Part shown: positions 1-5,897 of the stretch, piece after piece
Layout of the letters: each line of letters opens with the position of its first letter
Position numbering within the stretch: the first letter of the stretch is position 1
Source: Bacteroidota bacterium
Lineage (GTDB): Bacteria; Bacteroidota; Bacteroidia; Chitinophagales; Chitinophagaceae
Length of the DNA: 5,897 nucleotides
Assembly (NCBI GenBank): GCA_023392185.1
Contig: JAEVZP010000226.1
Coordinates: 1 to 5,897 of the forward strand
Direction of reading: 5' to 3'
Notes under the pieces: generated by a model
The model's input: the letters and a program-made list of their open reading frames with translations, nothing else
Told to the model about the DNA's origin: nothing
Database searches by the model: none
Position numbers and translations under genes: made by a program

Positions 1-2788
1 TGCGCTTGTTGTTGCGAAAGGTGCTGTTCGACAGGTTCAGGATGGCGCCGGCGTTAGAAATATCGCCGCCCCAAGTGGTGATGGCGTTGCGGGCGTTTTC
101 AATCAGGGCGTTGTTTTGAACGATGACGGTAGCTTGGTTAGCGGCGGTTTGGGGCAGGTGGGCTTTGCCTTCGGCCACGATGCCGCCCCACAGGCAGTCT
201 TTGCAGCCGTTGGTGAGCGTGGCACCGTCCACTACCAGCTTTGCTCCGGCTTCGACCACGATTTTGCCGTCTTTGGGCAGGTGGATTTGGGTGTTGGTTC
301 CGGTGATGGTCAGCGTGGCGCCGTCTTTGATGCGGATGCCGGTAGTGAGGTAGCGGGTGCCGGTCCAGGTGGTGTTGGTGGTGATGAGGTTGCTCTCGGT
401 GATGGGCGGCACTTTGAAGGGCTCCCATAAAGGGGTGCTCCAGATGCCGCGGCCATCGGTGGCGGCATAGAGCCTGCCGGAGCAGTAGTTAATGTTGAGG
501 GCCGGGGTGTTGATGCTCGGGAAATCCGGGTTGCCTACATCGCCTCTATTGAAGCACGTCCATTCTACGGAGTTATAAGCCGACATATCATCATTAATAT
601 CTGTATAGGCGAAAGTGGACATGTCTAACCGGTAAATGCCTGCGTCGGTAGCGGCATACACATAGGGCGAGCCCTCCTGGTACTGTATTTTGCCGATGGG
701 GAGCATATTGGGCAGGCCTTTGGAAATATCAAACCAATGGTCGCCTGCATCGGGGGAGTAGCGAGCGCGGTTGCGATGTGAGTTATTCCAGTCTACCCCG
801 CCGAGGGAAAGCCAGACGCGTTCTGGCTGGCGTGGGTCGCAGACAATATCAGTAGGGGGATTCCAGTAGGCAAAGCCCTTGGTTACGGTATCATAGCCCG
901 TGGCGGGTTTGAGGTTGAATTGGTTTGTATAAGGCGCAGGGGTTGTCATGTCATTTCTATAAAACAGCGCCCCATCGTTATACATCACATAGCCGGTGAG
1001 GGAGTCGTAATACTGGCTAAAACTCATGCAACGGATGGGCATGGTATCTCCCTTTGCGTTTTTATGTAGATTTAAGTGGACGTCGTATTGGGGGTAAGGC
1101 ACATTAATACCACTTACCCGAACTAGAGTGTCGCTGTTGGGAAGCACGCGCCAGAGGTTGCGCTGACCTACATAGTAGCCCCCATACTGGTCTGCCCAGA
1201 GGGGGATAATTTCATTGATGCGCTCTTGCCGGACATTAAAACCACCGCTACTGACGACAGAGTCAAACACGCCGTTGCTTCTCCGAAGGGTTTGGTTAAA
1301 ATAATTGGTATATCCGGAACCACTACTGCCTATGTAAGCTTCCTCTTTAACCCGACTGGCTACTGCTTCTCCTCCATCACCGCTGCCAAAATTCTCCCAA
1401 GGTTTTGCCCAGGAAGGATTATGAGACCATTGAAAGTTATCCTGCATTCCGGCAAAGACGGTTCCGTCTTTTTCTAAGCTGGAGAGGCCCCAATACTTAC
1501 CCGGAGTAAGTCCTTTCCCGTTGATATTTATGCAGGTATTTTCTTTCCGTATAAAGGGATTTGCGTTTGCAGGTTTCATCATAATACCTCCATCGTTGGC
1601 ATAATAAACCCGGGACTGAACCCCGGCAGCGTCAGCGCCAAATTGATGAACATAAAAATCGCGGACGTCGCAGTGGGTGGGGTCTCCCGAGTATTTTGAC
1701 ATCGCCTGCATATTTGTCTTTCCGGTATCAGTAGAGATATAAGCCAAAGCCTGGAAAGTAGAAATAGGTCCATTGACATAGAGAAGGGCCGGATTTGCAG
1801 GAGAGGCTTCAAAACCGGCTTCTCCAACAGGCACGTTGATGGGGGGATAAAATGGTCCCTGTCCATTAGGGTCAGGAATCTTGAGTGTAGAAATAAAATT
1901 CCAATTATAGTTAGACAGGTTCAGGCGATAAAGTGCATTGCCGAAAGCGGTATATAAAAGGCTACTGGTTGGGATGCTGATATAAACAGATACTGATGAA
2001 ACGGGTAACGGAATTTTAGTGAACGTATAAGTGTTTGTAAGAGGGTTGAGTGTACACTCAATGAGCGCTGCCCTGTTATAGAGGGGCAAATCGGGGTTGC
2101 CATGAGCGGCTAAAAAGAAGTGATTAGGATCATAGGTATTGCCGGAAAGCGGCACAAACTTCAACTCTTGGAGATGGACGGCGCTGTCCAGCATATTGGC
2201 AGGAGTGATATTGTGCCAGGCTCCGGCCACTTGCTTATAGAACAGATGTTTATCACGAAAAGCATATACCCGTTGACCATCGGGGGCAAAATAAGGCTTA
2301 GCGCCGGAAACGGTGTCTTGCCAGGGAGGATTACTGTTCAACGACAAAATTTCCTGATGCCAGGTGTCGCCGCCATCATTTGTTACCAGCATACCATGGC
2401 CATAGTTTGCATTATTGACAAAAGCGCCATTTAGGTATTCCATTACCTGTGGCCTTAAAACATGGTTTAGATAGGTATAAGACCCAACGTAAAAGTTGTC
2501 TGGATTGGTAGGGTTTACCGCCAACTTGTTAGGTGAGATAATGCCTGCCAGCACCGGTGCGTTATCGGTGATACAATGCCAGTTTTTACCGCCGTCGGTG
2601 GTTTTCCACACGCCGCCTTCGCCGCTATCAGCGGCCGTAAGCCCACGTTGCAGGTAGGTAATGATACTATCCAGGCGCAGTCCGGGCTGATTGTAGTCCG
2701 GCGCTTGCGGAGGCGTAACAACATTGTTTTGCGCTTTAGAGAAGAGTGCAATAAACAAACCGGCGAGAAAAAGAACTGACTTTTTCAT
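1..2788 (-). CDS. Secreted sortilin/BNR-like beta-propeller protein with beta-helix domain (3' end outside window)
   Basis: The reading frame is open for 929 codons from ATG at 2788 to the window edge; the C-terminus is missing. Residues 1-20 form a signal peptide (MKK, then LFLAGLFIALF, then SKAQ), which fixes the start. Residues ~50-788 read as a large beta-propeller of the sortilin/VPS10 or BNR kind. Asp-boxes are at 64-70 (TDGGKNW), 137-143 (NDGGDTW) and 678-685 (SPDAGDHW), with a degenerate one at 352-358. Also present are NDGG (398-401), GMQDN (447-451), GDGGE (470-474), TDAGIYR (714-720) and the closing TDGRGIW (777-783), a pattern I know from secreted Bacteroidota proteins. From ~800 the text becomes short beta-strand repeats rich in Thr, Asn and Gly, with C862/C865 before W867-G-G-I, typical of a right-handed beta-helix. 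A T9SS sorting domain probably follows outside the window. It starts 35 bases after the upstream gene and is likely its operon partner. Role inferred: surface adhesin or glycan-binding protein. No catalytic residues can be assigned. Confidence 0.9.
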   Translation of the reverse strand, partial: MKKSVLFLAGLFIALFSKAQNNVVTPPQAPDYNQPGLRLDSIITYLQRGLTAADSGEGGVWKTTDGGKNWHCITDNAPVLAGIISPNKLAVNPTNPDNFYVGSYTYLNHVLRPQVMEYLNGAFVNNANYGHGMLVTNDGGDTWHQEILSLNSNPPWQDTVSGAKPYFAPDGQRVYAFRDKHLFYKQVAGAWHNITPANMLDSAVHLQELKFVPLSGNTYDPNHFFLAAHGNPDLPLYNRAALIECTLNPLTNTYTFTKIPLPVSSVSVYISIPTSSLLYTAFGNALYRLNLSNYNWNFISTLKIPDPNGQGPFYPPINVPVGEAGFEASPANPALLYVNGPISTFQALAYISTDTGKTNMQAMSKYSGDPTHCDVRDFYVHQFGADAAGVQSRVYYANDGGIMMKPANANPFIRKENTCININGKGLTPGKYWGLSSLEKDGTVFAGMQDNFQWSHNPSWAKPWENFGSGDGGEAVASRVKEEAYIGSSGSGYTNYFNQTLRRSNGVFDSVVSSGGFNVRQERINEIIPLWADQYGGYYVGQRNLWRVLPNSDTLVRVSGINVPYPQYDVHLNLHKNAKGDTMPIRCMSFSQYYDSLTGYVMYNDGALFYRNDMTTPAPYTNQFNLKPATGYDTVTKGFAYWNPPTDIVCDPRQPERVWLSLGGVDWNNSHRNRARYSPDAGDHWFDISKGLPNMLPIGKIQYQEGSPYVYAATDAGIYRLDMSTFAYTDINDDMSAYNSVEWTCFNRGDVGNPDFPSINTPALNINYCSGRLYAATDGRGIWSTPLWEPFKVPPITESNLITTNTTWTGTRYLTTGIRIKDGATLTITGTNTQIHLPKDGKIVVEAGAKLVVDGATLTNGCKDCLWGGIVAEGKAHLPQTAANQATVIVQNNALIENARNAITTWGGDISNAGAILNLSNSTFRNNKR

Positions 2789-2823
2789 AACAAGAAAGGG
2801 TCTAGAAAAAGAAGAAAATAAGT

Positions 2824-4395
2824 TTACTGCACGATCAGTTTTTTACATTGGGAAACTTTGCCTTTGGGCTGAAAGCAGACGAGATACGTTCCAGGCGGCC
2901 AGGAAGCCGTGTTTATTATTACGCTTTGCTCATCCTGGCTTATCTGCTGCCGGATCAATTGTTTGCCTTCCGCATTGATAACGGTCAGGATTCCTTTGGA
3001 GGGGTTGTTTTCAAAGCGCACTTCCACGCTGCTGCGGGTAGGGTTGGGTGAAAGGCTGAAAGCGCTTTGAGAGGTTAAGGGCTCGATAATAGAAAGCGGA
3101 ATAACATCCAGGGCACTTAGACAAAAGGTGGCGCTTCCCTTTGTGGGGTCAAGCCAACAGTTTTGTCCGCTTCCCTGACTTAAATTTAAGGCGCCGGTCA
3201 TTCCAAAAGCACCATACCCACCTCCAAAAGGAAATACCCGGTTAAAATAGATACCGCCGCCTGAGGTTCCGTTCACCCTATTCATATCCACCTGACTGCC
3301 ATTGCTATCCACACTGAGAAGAATACCAGAAGCAATACCACTATTATTTATCGCTCCTGCCAGAAAATACCCTTTGTTTGGCGCCTTGCAGATGCTGCGG
3401 CCTTCATCAACACCGTTTGTTCCAAAAATATTGCCCCATTTGTAGTTCCCTGCCGTGTCTATCTTCATCAAAAAGATATCGTCGTAGCCATAAACAGGTA
3501 GTCCGGTGAACTCATGTATTGCTGCTGGAGTTCTACCAGTTACCAAAATGCTGTTATCCCGCCCGTCGTAAAGTACATCGCTCACGAAGCCTGCTCCATG
3601 GGCTTTGCTCCACAACACATTCCCTGAGCTGTCTAACTTAATGGTGTAGATAGCCCAGCCTGGATGCCCTGCCACATCGGCACAGTCGTGGTCTTTGGAT
3701 TCAGTATCGCCTATCAGGTAATAATTATTGCTGCTGTCGCAAACCAACACCGCAGAAGTCAGGTCATCTCCCGATGTGCCCAATGTGCGTACCCATTGCT
3801 TGTTACCGAGGCTGTCGAGCTTTATCAGCACCCAGTCCATCGTATAAAAAGTACGGGGTGGATAATCGTAGGTTACGGTGATGTCGCTGTCGCGGTCGGA
3901 TGCAAATCCCAGCATCAGAAACCCTTTGTCGGGAGTAGCAACAATTTTGTTGGTGCCGCTGTTTGCGTTTTTGCCGTAGTCTCTTCGCCACAGGAAGTTG
4001 CCTTGGGCATCATAGCGGAAGATGCTCATGGAAGCGGTGGTGTAAGTGCCGCCGTTGATGGCGTAGCCGCCATCGGCGGTCTGGCATACGGTGGAGGCGC
4101 GTATGGGCGTGTCGCAGAAGTTTTTGATCCACTCAATATTGCCCAAAGAATCCAGCTTGCCCATCACCGGGTTTCTGCCTGTTCCGGGGCAGGAGGGCAG
4201 AATGCCGCCGCCCGGCTTGGCGGCTATGCCGGTAAAAAAGAAGCCTTTGTCCTTTGTCTGGATAATATCGGTTATCTCGGAGAAGGTAGTGGGGTTGCCG
4301 TTGCAATAAAAGCGCGTGGAGTCAATGCACAGGGCCTGCGAATGGGCAGCAGCGACAAAGAACAGGCTAAACAAAAAGGAAAAGAGCGTTTTCAT
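2824..4395 (-). CDS. Secreted repeat beta-propeller protein with T9SS type A C-terminal sorting domain
   Basis: This is a complete 523-aa protein. Residues 1-19 are a signal peptide (MKTLFSFLFSLFFVAAAHS, cleavage before Q20). The frame extends upstream to an ATG at 4509, but those 38 residues would place a polar stretch before the signal peptide, so ATG 4395 is chosen. The body carries about six blades. Each has a 'DKGF-x-x-x-G'-like strand (50-56, 108-115, 156-163, 341-347) and a 'K-L-D-x-x-G-N-x-x-W' strand (80-89, 127-136, 192-201, 253-262, 311-320; last copy at 361 decayed). Residues ~447-523 are a T9SS type A sorting domain: SLSPNPT (448-453), a central V-I-N-A-E-G-K (472-478), PPGTYLV (500-506) and terminal KKLIVQ. 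In this family the domain directs export through the outer membrane and removal or anchoring at the surface. Function is unknown; such propellers usually bind rather than catalyse. The beta-propeller/beta-helix gene follows after 35 bases on the same strand with no terminator between, which suggests one transcript. Confidence 0.93.
   Translation of the reverse strand: MKTLFSFLFSLFFVAAAHSQALCIDSTRFYCNGNPTTFSEITDIIQTKDKGFFFTGIAAKPGGGILPSCPGTGRNPVMGKLDSLGNIEWIKNFCDTPIRASTVCQTADGGYAINGGTYTTASMSIFRYDAQGNFLWRRDYGKNANSGTNKIVATPDKGFLMLGFASDRDSDITVTYDYPPRTFYTMDWVLIKLDSLGNKQWVRTLGTSGDDLTSAVLVCDSSNNYYLIGDTESKDHDCADVAGHPGWAIYTIKLDSSGNVLWSKAHGAGFVSDVLYDGRDNSILVTGRTPAAIHEFTGLPVYGYDDIFLMKIDTAGNYKWGNIFGTNGVDEGRSICKAPNKGYFLAGAINNSGIASGILLSVDSNGSQVDMNRVNGTSGGGIYFNRVFPFGGGYGAFGMTGALNLSQGSGQNCWLDPTKGSATFCLSALDVIPLSIIEPLTSQSAFSLSPNPTRSSVEVRFENNPSKGILTVINAEGKQLIRQQISQDEQSVIINTASWPPGTYLVCFQPKGKVSQCKKLIVQ
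3421..4158 (-). repeat. Degenerate propeller-blade repeat coding for K-L-D-x-x-G-N-x-x-W
   Basis: Within the 523-aa gene five copies of the pattern (K/R)-(L/I/Y)-D-x-x-G-N-x-x-W occur at residues 80, 127, 192, 253 and 311, about 47-65 residues apart. Most copies are followed within five residues by a Gly or Cys. A sixth copy (S361-V-D-S-N-G) has lost the Trp. The repeats are conserved in protein, not obviously in DNA, so they are old blades and not a recent tandem expansion. Confidence 0.8.
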
Positions 4396-4413
4396 AAGGC
4401 AGGATTTCTTAAC

Positions 4414-4445
4414 TAAATGTAAAGAGTGGTTTAGAGTTATGCAAA
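4414..4445 (-). promoter_or_regulatory. Candidate Bacteroidota sigma-A type promoter for the secreted-protein operon
   Basis: Reading the minus strand, TTTG (4445-4442) is followed after 20 bases by TACATTTA (4421-4414). This matches the Bacteroidota -33 TTTG and -7 TAnnTTTG pattern except for the last base. It would place transcription start only about 12 bases before ATG 4395, a short leader. The match is imperfect and the region is A/T-rich, so chance is possible. Confidence 0.25.
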
Positions 4446-5146
4446 TGCTCATTTTATTGAAACCTGAAAAGTACCTGTAAAGAATAGGTTCATTAACAAA
4501 TAAGCTCAAAAAACTTCTGCTCCGGGTTGTGACTATCAGGCTTCACAGTCAGTAATCCAAAAACGGTCCATTTTCAAACAGGCCGGCAAAATGTTTATCC
4601 ATGCAATGCAACGTGAATCCTGCCTTGGTGTTTTGATAAGCAGCGACTTACGTCCTTTTGCGCCACCTGTTCCTACAAGAACTTCACATTCTCAATAGCA
4701 GCGCACGGTCTGGATACCGTAAAGACTCCTGTTCCGGGGTGACAAAAAGGTGCATACATCATCTTTTGTCATACCGGAAAGGGAACTCCTGCCAGCCCCG
4801 GCAAAGCACAACCTCCAAAAGGCAGCACGCCTGATCCGGGATTCACCTTAACTTCAACAGCACAACTGGAGCCTGCCGTGGAGGTTCGGCTTCTGATTGC
4901 GACCGGTACCGGAAACTGCGCTACAACCGGGCTGCGGCGTAGCCTGCAACCCCCTGCTACAAGTAGGCGGAAAAACGCTTCCACAACTAAAAGTATCTCT
5001 TCTTCTAACCCTGGAAGCAACCTGTAAGATCCCGGTTCGCTTCGGTGAAGGCAGCCTTTCTGGTAGGAAAGCTAAAGTCATCAGTCTGCCTGAATGAACA
5101 GTCCGCCTGATACCGCGAGCCGCTTTTCTGCTCCGCTGCCAAACAC
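4446..5146. other. Gene-poor gap with possible decayed coding remnants
   Basis: About 700 bases separate the secreted-protein operon from the palindromic terminator. No frame in it gives a protein I would accept. The longest frames with starts are 83-98 aa on the minus strand (4769-5020, 4854-5150) and 66 aa on the plus strand (4897-5097, TTG start). They overlap each other, are rich in Pro, Cys, Arg and Gly, and show no signal peptide, motif or domain. On the minus strand a 29-codon frame (4762-4673) reads CHPGTGVFTV and later IENVKFL, and the next frame continues across its stop as VGTGGAKGRKSLLIKT. This could be a frameshifted remnant of a secreted Bacteroidota protein, but it is weak. The gap shows no recognisable tRNA, riboswitch or insertion-sequence ends by eye. 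Confidence 0.4.
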
Positions 5147-5184
5147 TCAAAAGCCCTTTGCAACGCGTTGCAAAGGGCTTTTGA
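5147..5184. terminator. Perfect 38-base palindrome, probable bidirectional intrinsic terminator
   Basis: The two 19-base arms (TCAAAAGCCCTTTGCAACG and its exact reverse complement) meet with no spacer at CGCG. A transcript from either strand could fold into a stem with a minimal loop, with GCCC/GGGC in the stem and a short T run (CTTTTGA) at the 3' edge. It lies 26 bases after the stop of the 97-aa gene on the minus strand, the position expected of its terminator. The symmetry would also stop plus-strand transcription coming from the gap. A dimeric protein-binding site is an alternative, but the location favours termination. Confidence 0.82.
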
Positions 5185-5210
5185 AATCAGGATCAAGGGG
5201 AAAGAAAGGC

Positions 5211-5504
5211 CTATTTCCCGCCGCCCCGACCGTTATTGTGCTGGTCGCTGTTATTACCATTGGATGCACCCGGCTGGCGGGTCTCGGTGTCGGCATTGGC
5301 TTGTCGCACGGTTTTGTCAAAGTCGGCAGCAGTCTTGGATTCCTGATCCTCGGCCAGTTTGCGGTCAATATTTTGCGGATTCAGGTTGCCGCCGCCTACC
5401 GTTGCCGGGTCCGTTTCCGAAGCGGCTTTAGACTGTTGTTCGGCCTGAAGCTTTTGAGCCGTGTCTTGTGGAAGCAGATCGTCTGTTGGTTGGTTCGTGT
5501 TCAT
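5211..5504 (-). CDS. Small hydrophilic Gly-tailed protein, longer paralogue (97 aa)
   Basis: I recognise no family. The protein is almost wholly polar, rich in Gln, Asp, Asn, Ala, Thr and Gly, with no Cys, Trp or Tyr and only one Phe (F62). It has no signal peptide or membrane segment, so it is probably cytoplasmic and disordered. It contains two related units, K18-L-Q-A-E-Q-Q-S-K-A-A-S-E-T-D and K49-L-A-E-D-Q-E-S-K-T-A-A-D-F-D, separated by a G-G-G-N-L-N-P spacer. The tail is DQHNNGRGGGK. The second unit and the tail align with the 67-aa protein encoded 45 bases upstream, so the two are paralogues. The pair probably forms one transcript closed by the palindrome that follows. Its composition (about 9% Gly, strongly hydrophilic) fits the hydrophilin/LEA-like description, which suggests desiccation or osmotic protection, but this is inference from composition only. 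Coding is supported by the paralogy, including synonymous Gly codon changes in the tail. Confidence 0.8.
   Translation of the reverse strand: MNTNQPTDDLLPQDTAQKLQAEQQSKAASETDPATVGGGNLNPQNIDRKLAEDQESKTAADFDKTVRQANADTETRQPGASNGNNSDQHNNGRGGGK
5304..5453 (-). repeat. Two-copy internal unit in the 97-aa protein
   Basis: Residues 18-36 and 49-67 align without gaps, sharing K, L, Q, S, K, A and D at equivalent positions (7 of 19), with period 31 residues. The 67-aa neighbour carries one equivalent unit (around K19 to V37, containing N-E-Q-D-N-K and A-D-K-F). The long protein thus looks like the short one with its unit duplicated. Confidence 0.5.
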
Positions 5505-5549
5505 AAGAGGTTCGTAGGTTTTAAAGGGGAAAAGAGCAGGGTTTCGGAT

Positions 5550-5753
5550 TTACTCACCGCCCCCCCCGCCGTTGCTGTGCTGGCTGGTGTTGGTCGCCGT
5601 TTGGCCGGGATGCTGGGCGTCTGCCTTGGCGTCGTTTTCATCCACCGCGCGAAACTTATCAGCCGGAATCTTGTTGTCCTGCTCGTTTTTTGGCACTTTG
5701 TTGGCCGCTTGTTGGTTGAGGTCGGTCGAGGCAATTTTATTGTTGTTATCCAT
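5550..5753 (-). CDS. Small hydrophilic Gly-tailed protein, shorter paralogue (67 aa)
   Basis: I recognise no family. It is a very polar protein starting MDNNNKIAS, without Cys, Trp or Tyr and with a single Phe (F34). It has no signal peptide or hydrophobic stretch. The C-terminus is TSQHSNGGGGGE, matching the DQHNNGRGGGK tail of the 97-aa neighbour. Upstream, E24-Q-D-N-K-x-x-A-D-x-F-x-x-V and a later H-P-G correspond to D53-Q-E-S-K-x-x-A-D-F-x-x-x-V and Q-P-G there. It is the first gene of the pair in transcription order, with 45 bases to the next start. Both leaders are T/C-rich with TTAAA-x-CC and GAA-x-CC elements before the ATG and no Shine-Dalgarno sequence, as is usual in Bacteroidota; the likeness suggests the leader was duplicated with the gene. 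The final charge differs (Glu here, Lys in the paralogue). Role unknown; a disordered hydrophilin-like protectant is one possibility. Confidence 0.78.
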   Translation of the reverse strand: MDNNNKIASTDLNQQAANKVPKNEQDNKIPADKFRAVDENDAKADAQHPGQTATNTSQHSNGGGGGE

Positions 5754-5755
5754 AA

Positions 5756-5771
5756 CGAAAAAAGGTTTTCG
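5756..5771. promoter_or_regulatory. Short inverted repeat abutting the 67-aa gene start
   Basis: CGAAAA and TTTTCG flank a 4-base AAGG centre, three bases before the ATG at 5753. In the mRNA it could fold over the ribosome-entry region or serve as a small operator. The arms are only six bases and A/T-rich, so it may be chance. Confidence 0.2.
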
Positions 5772-5806
5772 GGTTTAAGAAAAGGTTCTAGGAAGCGACA
5801 AAAGCC

Positions 5807-5897
5807 GTGCCGGTGACAAAGGCTGCTGCTGCCGGGTTTATCTTTGGCGCCCTGCTGCAAAAGGTTTTTAAGAAGCCTTTTCCGGTACGTTACAAAC
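5807..5897 (+). CDS. Possible 5' end of a divergent gene (runs off the right edge)
   Basis: A plus-strand frame is open from just after a TAG at 5789 to the window end. From GTG 5807 (or GTG 5813) it would read VPVTKAAAAGFIFGALLQKV, then a Lys-rich FKKPFPVRYK. That is a short Gly/Ala apolar segment followed by positive residues, as at the N-terminus of a small membrane protein. AGGAAG lies 12 bases before the first GTG, rather far for a Shine-Dalgarno sequence. Against it: only about 30 codons are visible, there is no ATG, and the opposite strand also has short open frames. I recognise no family. Confidence 0.22.
   Translation, partial: MPVTKAAAAGFIFGALLQKVFKKPFPVRYK

Noticed and set aside
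1226..2434. Several 60-104 aa frames on both strands
   Set aside because: All are shadows of the continuous minus-strand propeller frame that runs from 2788 to the left edge.
3664..4416. 250-aa plus-strand open frame
   Set aside because: It is entirely antisense to the 523-aa T9SS protein, whose signal peptide, repeats and sorting domain are clear. It has no domain text of its own.
4396..4509. 38-residue N-terminal extension of the 523-aa protein
   Set aside because: It would bury the signal peptide behind a polar segment; the MKTLF start at 4395 is the natural one.
4769..5150. Overlapping 63-98 aa frames in the gap on both strands
   Set aside because: The frames overlap on both strands with low-quality Pro/Arg/Cys-rich text and no motif. 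At this GC content such open stretches arise by chance.
5211..5753. The Gly-tailed pair as peptide natural-product precursors
   Set aside because: There is no Cys or typical core, no leader-cleavage pattern I can defend and no maturation or export gene visible nearby; the tail alone is not enough.
5094..5816. 240-aa plus-strand open frame
   Set aside because: It lies antisense to the two paralogous small genes and crosses the terminator palindrome. Its hydrophobic, Arg/Val/Leu-rich text is what the complement of polar Asn/Gln/Asp codons gives. The paralogy, starts, spacing and terminator all favour the minus strand.
5501..5860. 119-aa minus-strand frame overlapping the 67-aa gene
   Set aside because: It starts at TTG, is Pro/Arg/Thr/Ser-rich and is out of frame with the 67-aa gene, which has a paralogue and an ATG.
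1..5897. CRISPR array, tRNA, rRNA or insertion sequence
   Set aside because: No regularly spaced identical repeats, cloverleaf arms, rRNA text, transposase motifs or terminal inverted repeats were seen.

Overview
The window looks like chromosomal DNA of a Bacteroidota bacterium, probably Chitinophagales/Saprospirales-like, although the rank below phylum is a guess. The evidence is a C-terminal type IX secretion (T9SS) type A sorting domain, signal peptides that end in a Gln-first mature protein (HSQ, KAQ), A/T-rich leaders without Shine-Dalgarno sequences, and secreted propeller proteins with the 'QDN ... GDGG ... GRGIW' signature common in this phylum.

Left and centre (1-4395, minus strand): two large secreted proteins lie head to tail, 35 bases apart, and are probably co-transcribed from right to left. 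The first (4395 to 2824, 523 aa, complete) is a signal-peptide protein with a repeated 'K-L-D-x-x-G-N-x-x-W' beta-propeller and a T9SS type A sorting domain. The second (2788 to beyond base 1, at least 929 aa, cut by the window edge) is a sortilin/BNR-like beta-propeller with Asp-boxes, followed by the start of a parallel beta-helix. Its frame is open through all 929 visible codons. Both are expected on the cell surface or outside the cell, as adhesins, glycan binders or matrix proteins. No enzyme activity can be assigned.

Middle gap (4396-5146): about 750 bases without a convincing gene. There is a weak Bacteroidota-type promoter candidate just upstream of the 523-aa gene. Scattered short frames, some in adjacent frames, could be remnants of a decayed secreted-protein gene.

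Right (5147-5753, minus strand): two small genes, 67 aa then 97 aa, separated by 45 bases, form a compact unit closed by a perfect 38-base palindrome that acts as a probable (bidirectional) terminator. The two proteins are diverged paralogues: very hydrophilic, no Cys, Trp or Tyr, a single Phe each, the same Q-H-x-N-G then Gly-rich C-terminus, and a shared repeat unit present once in the short one and twice in the long one. I know no named family for them. They resemble hydrophilin-type disordered proteins and are the most novel item here. At the right edge a short plus-strand frame with a small apolar segment may be the start of a divergent gene, but this is weak.
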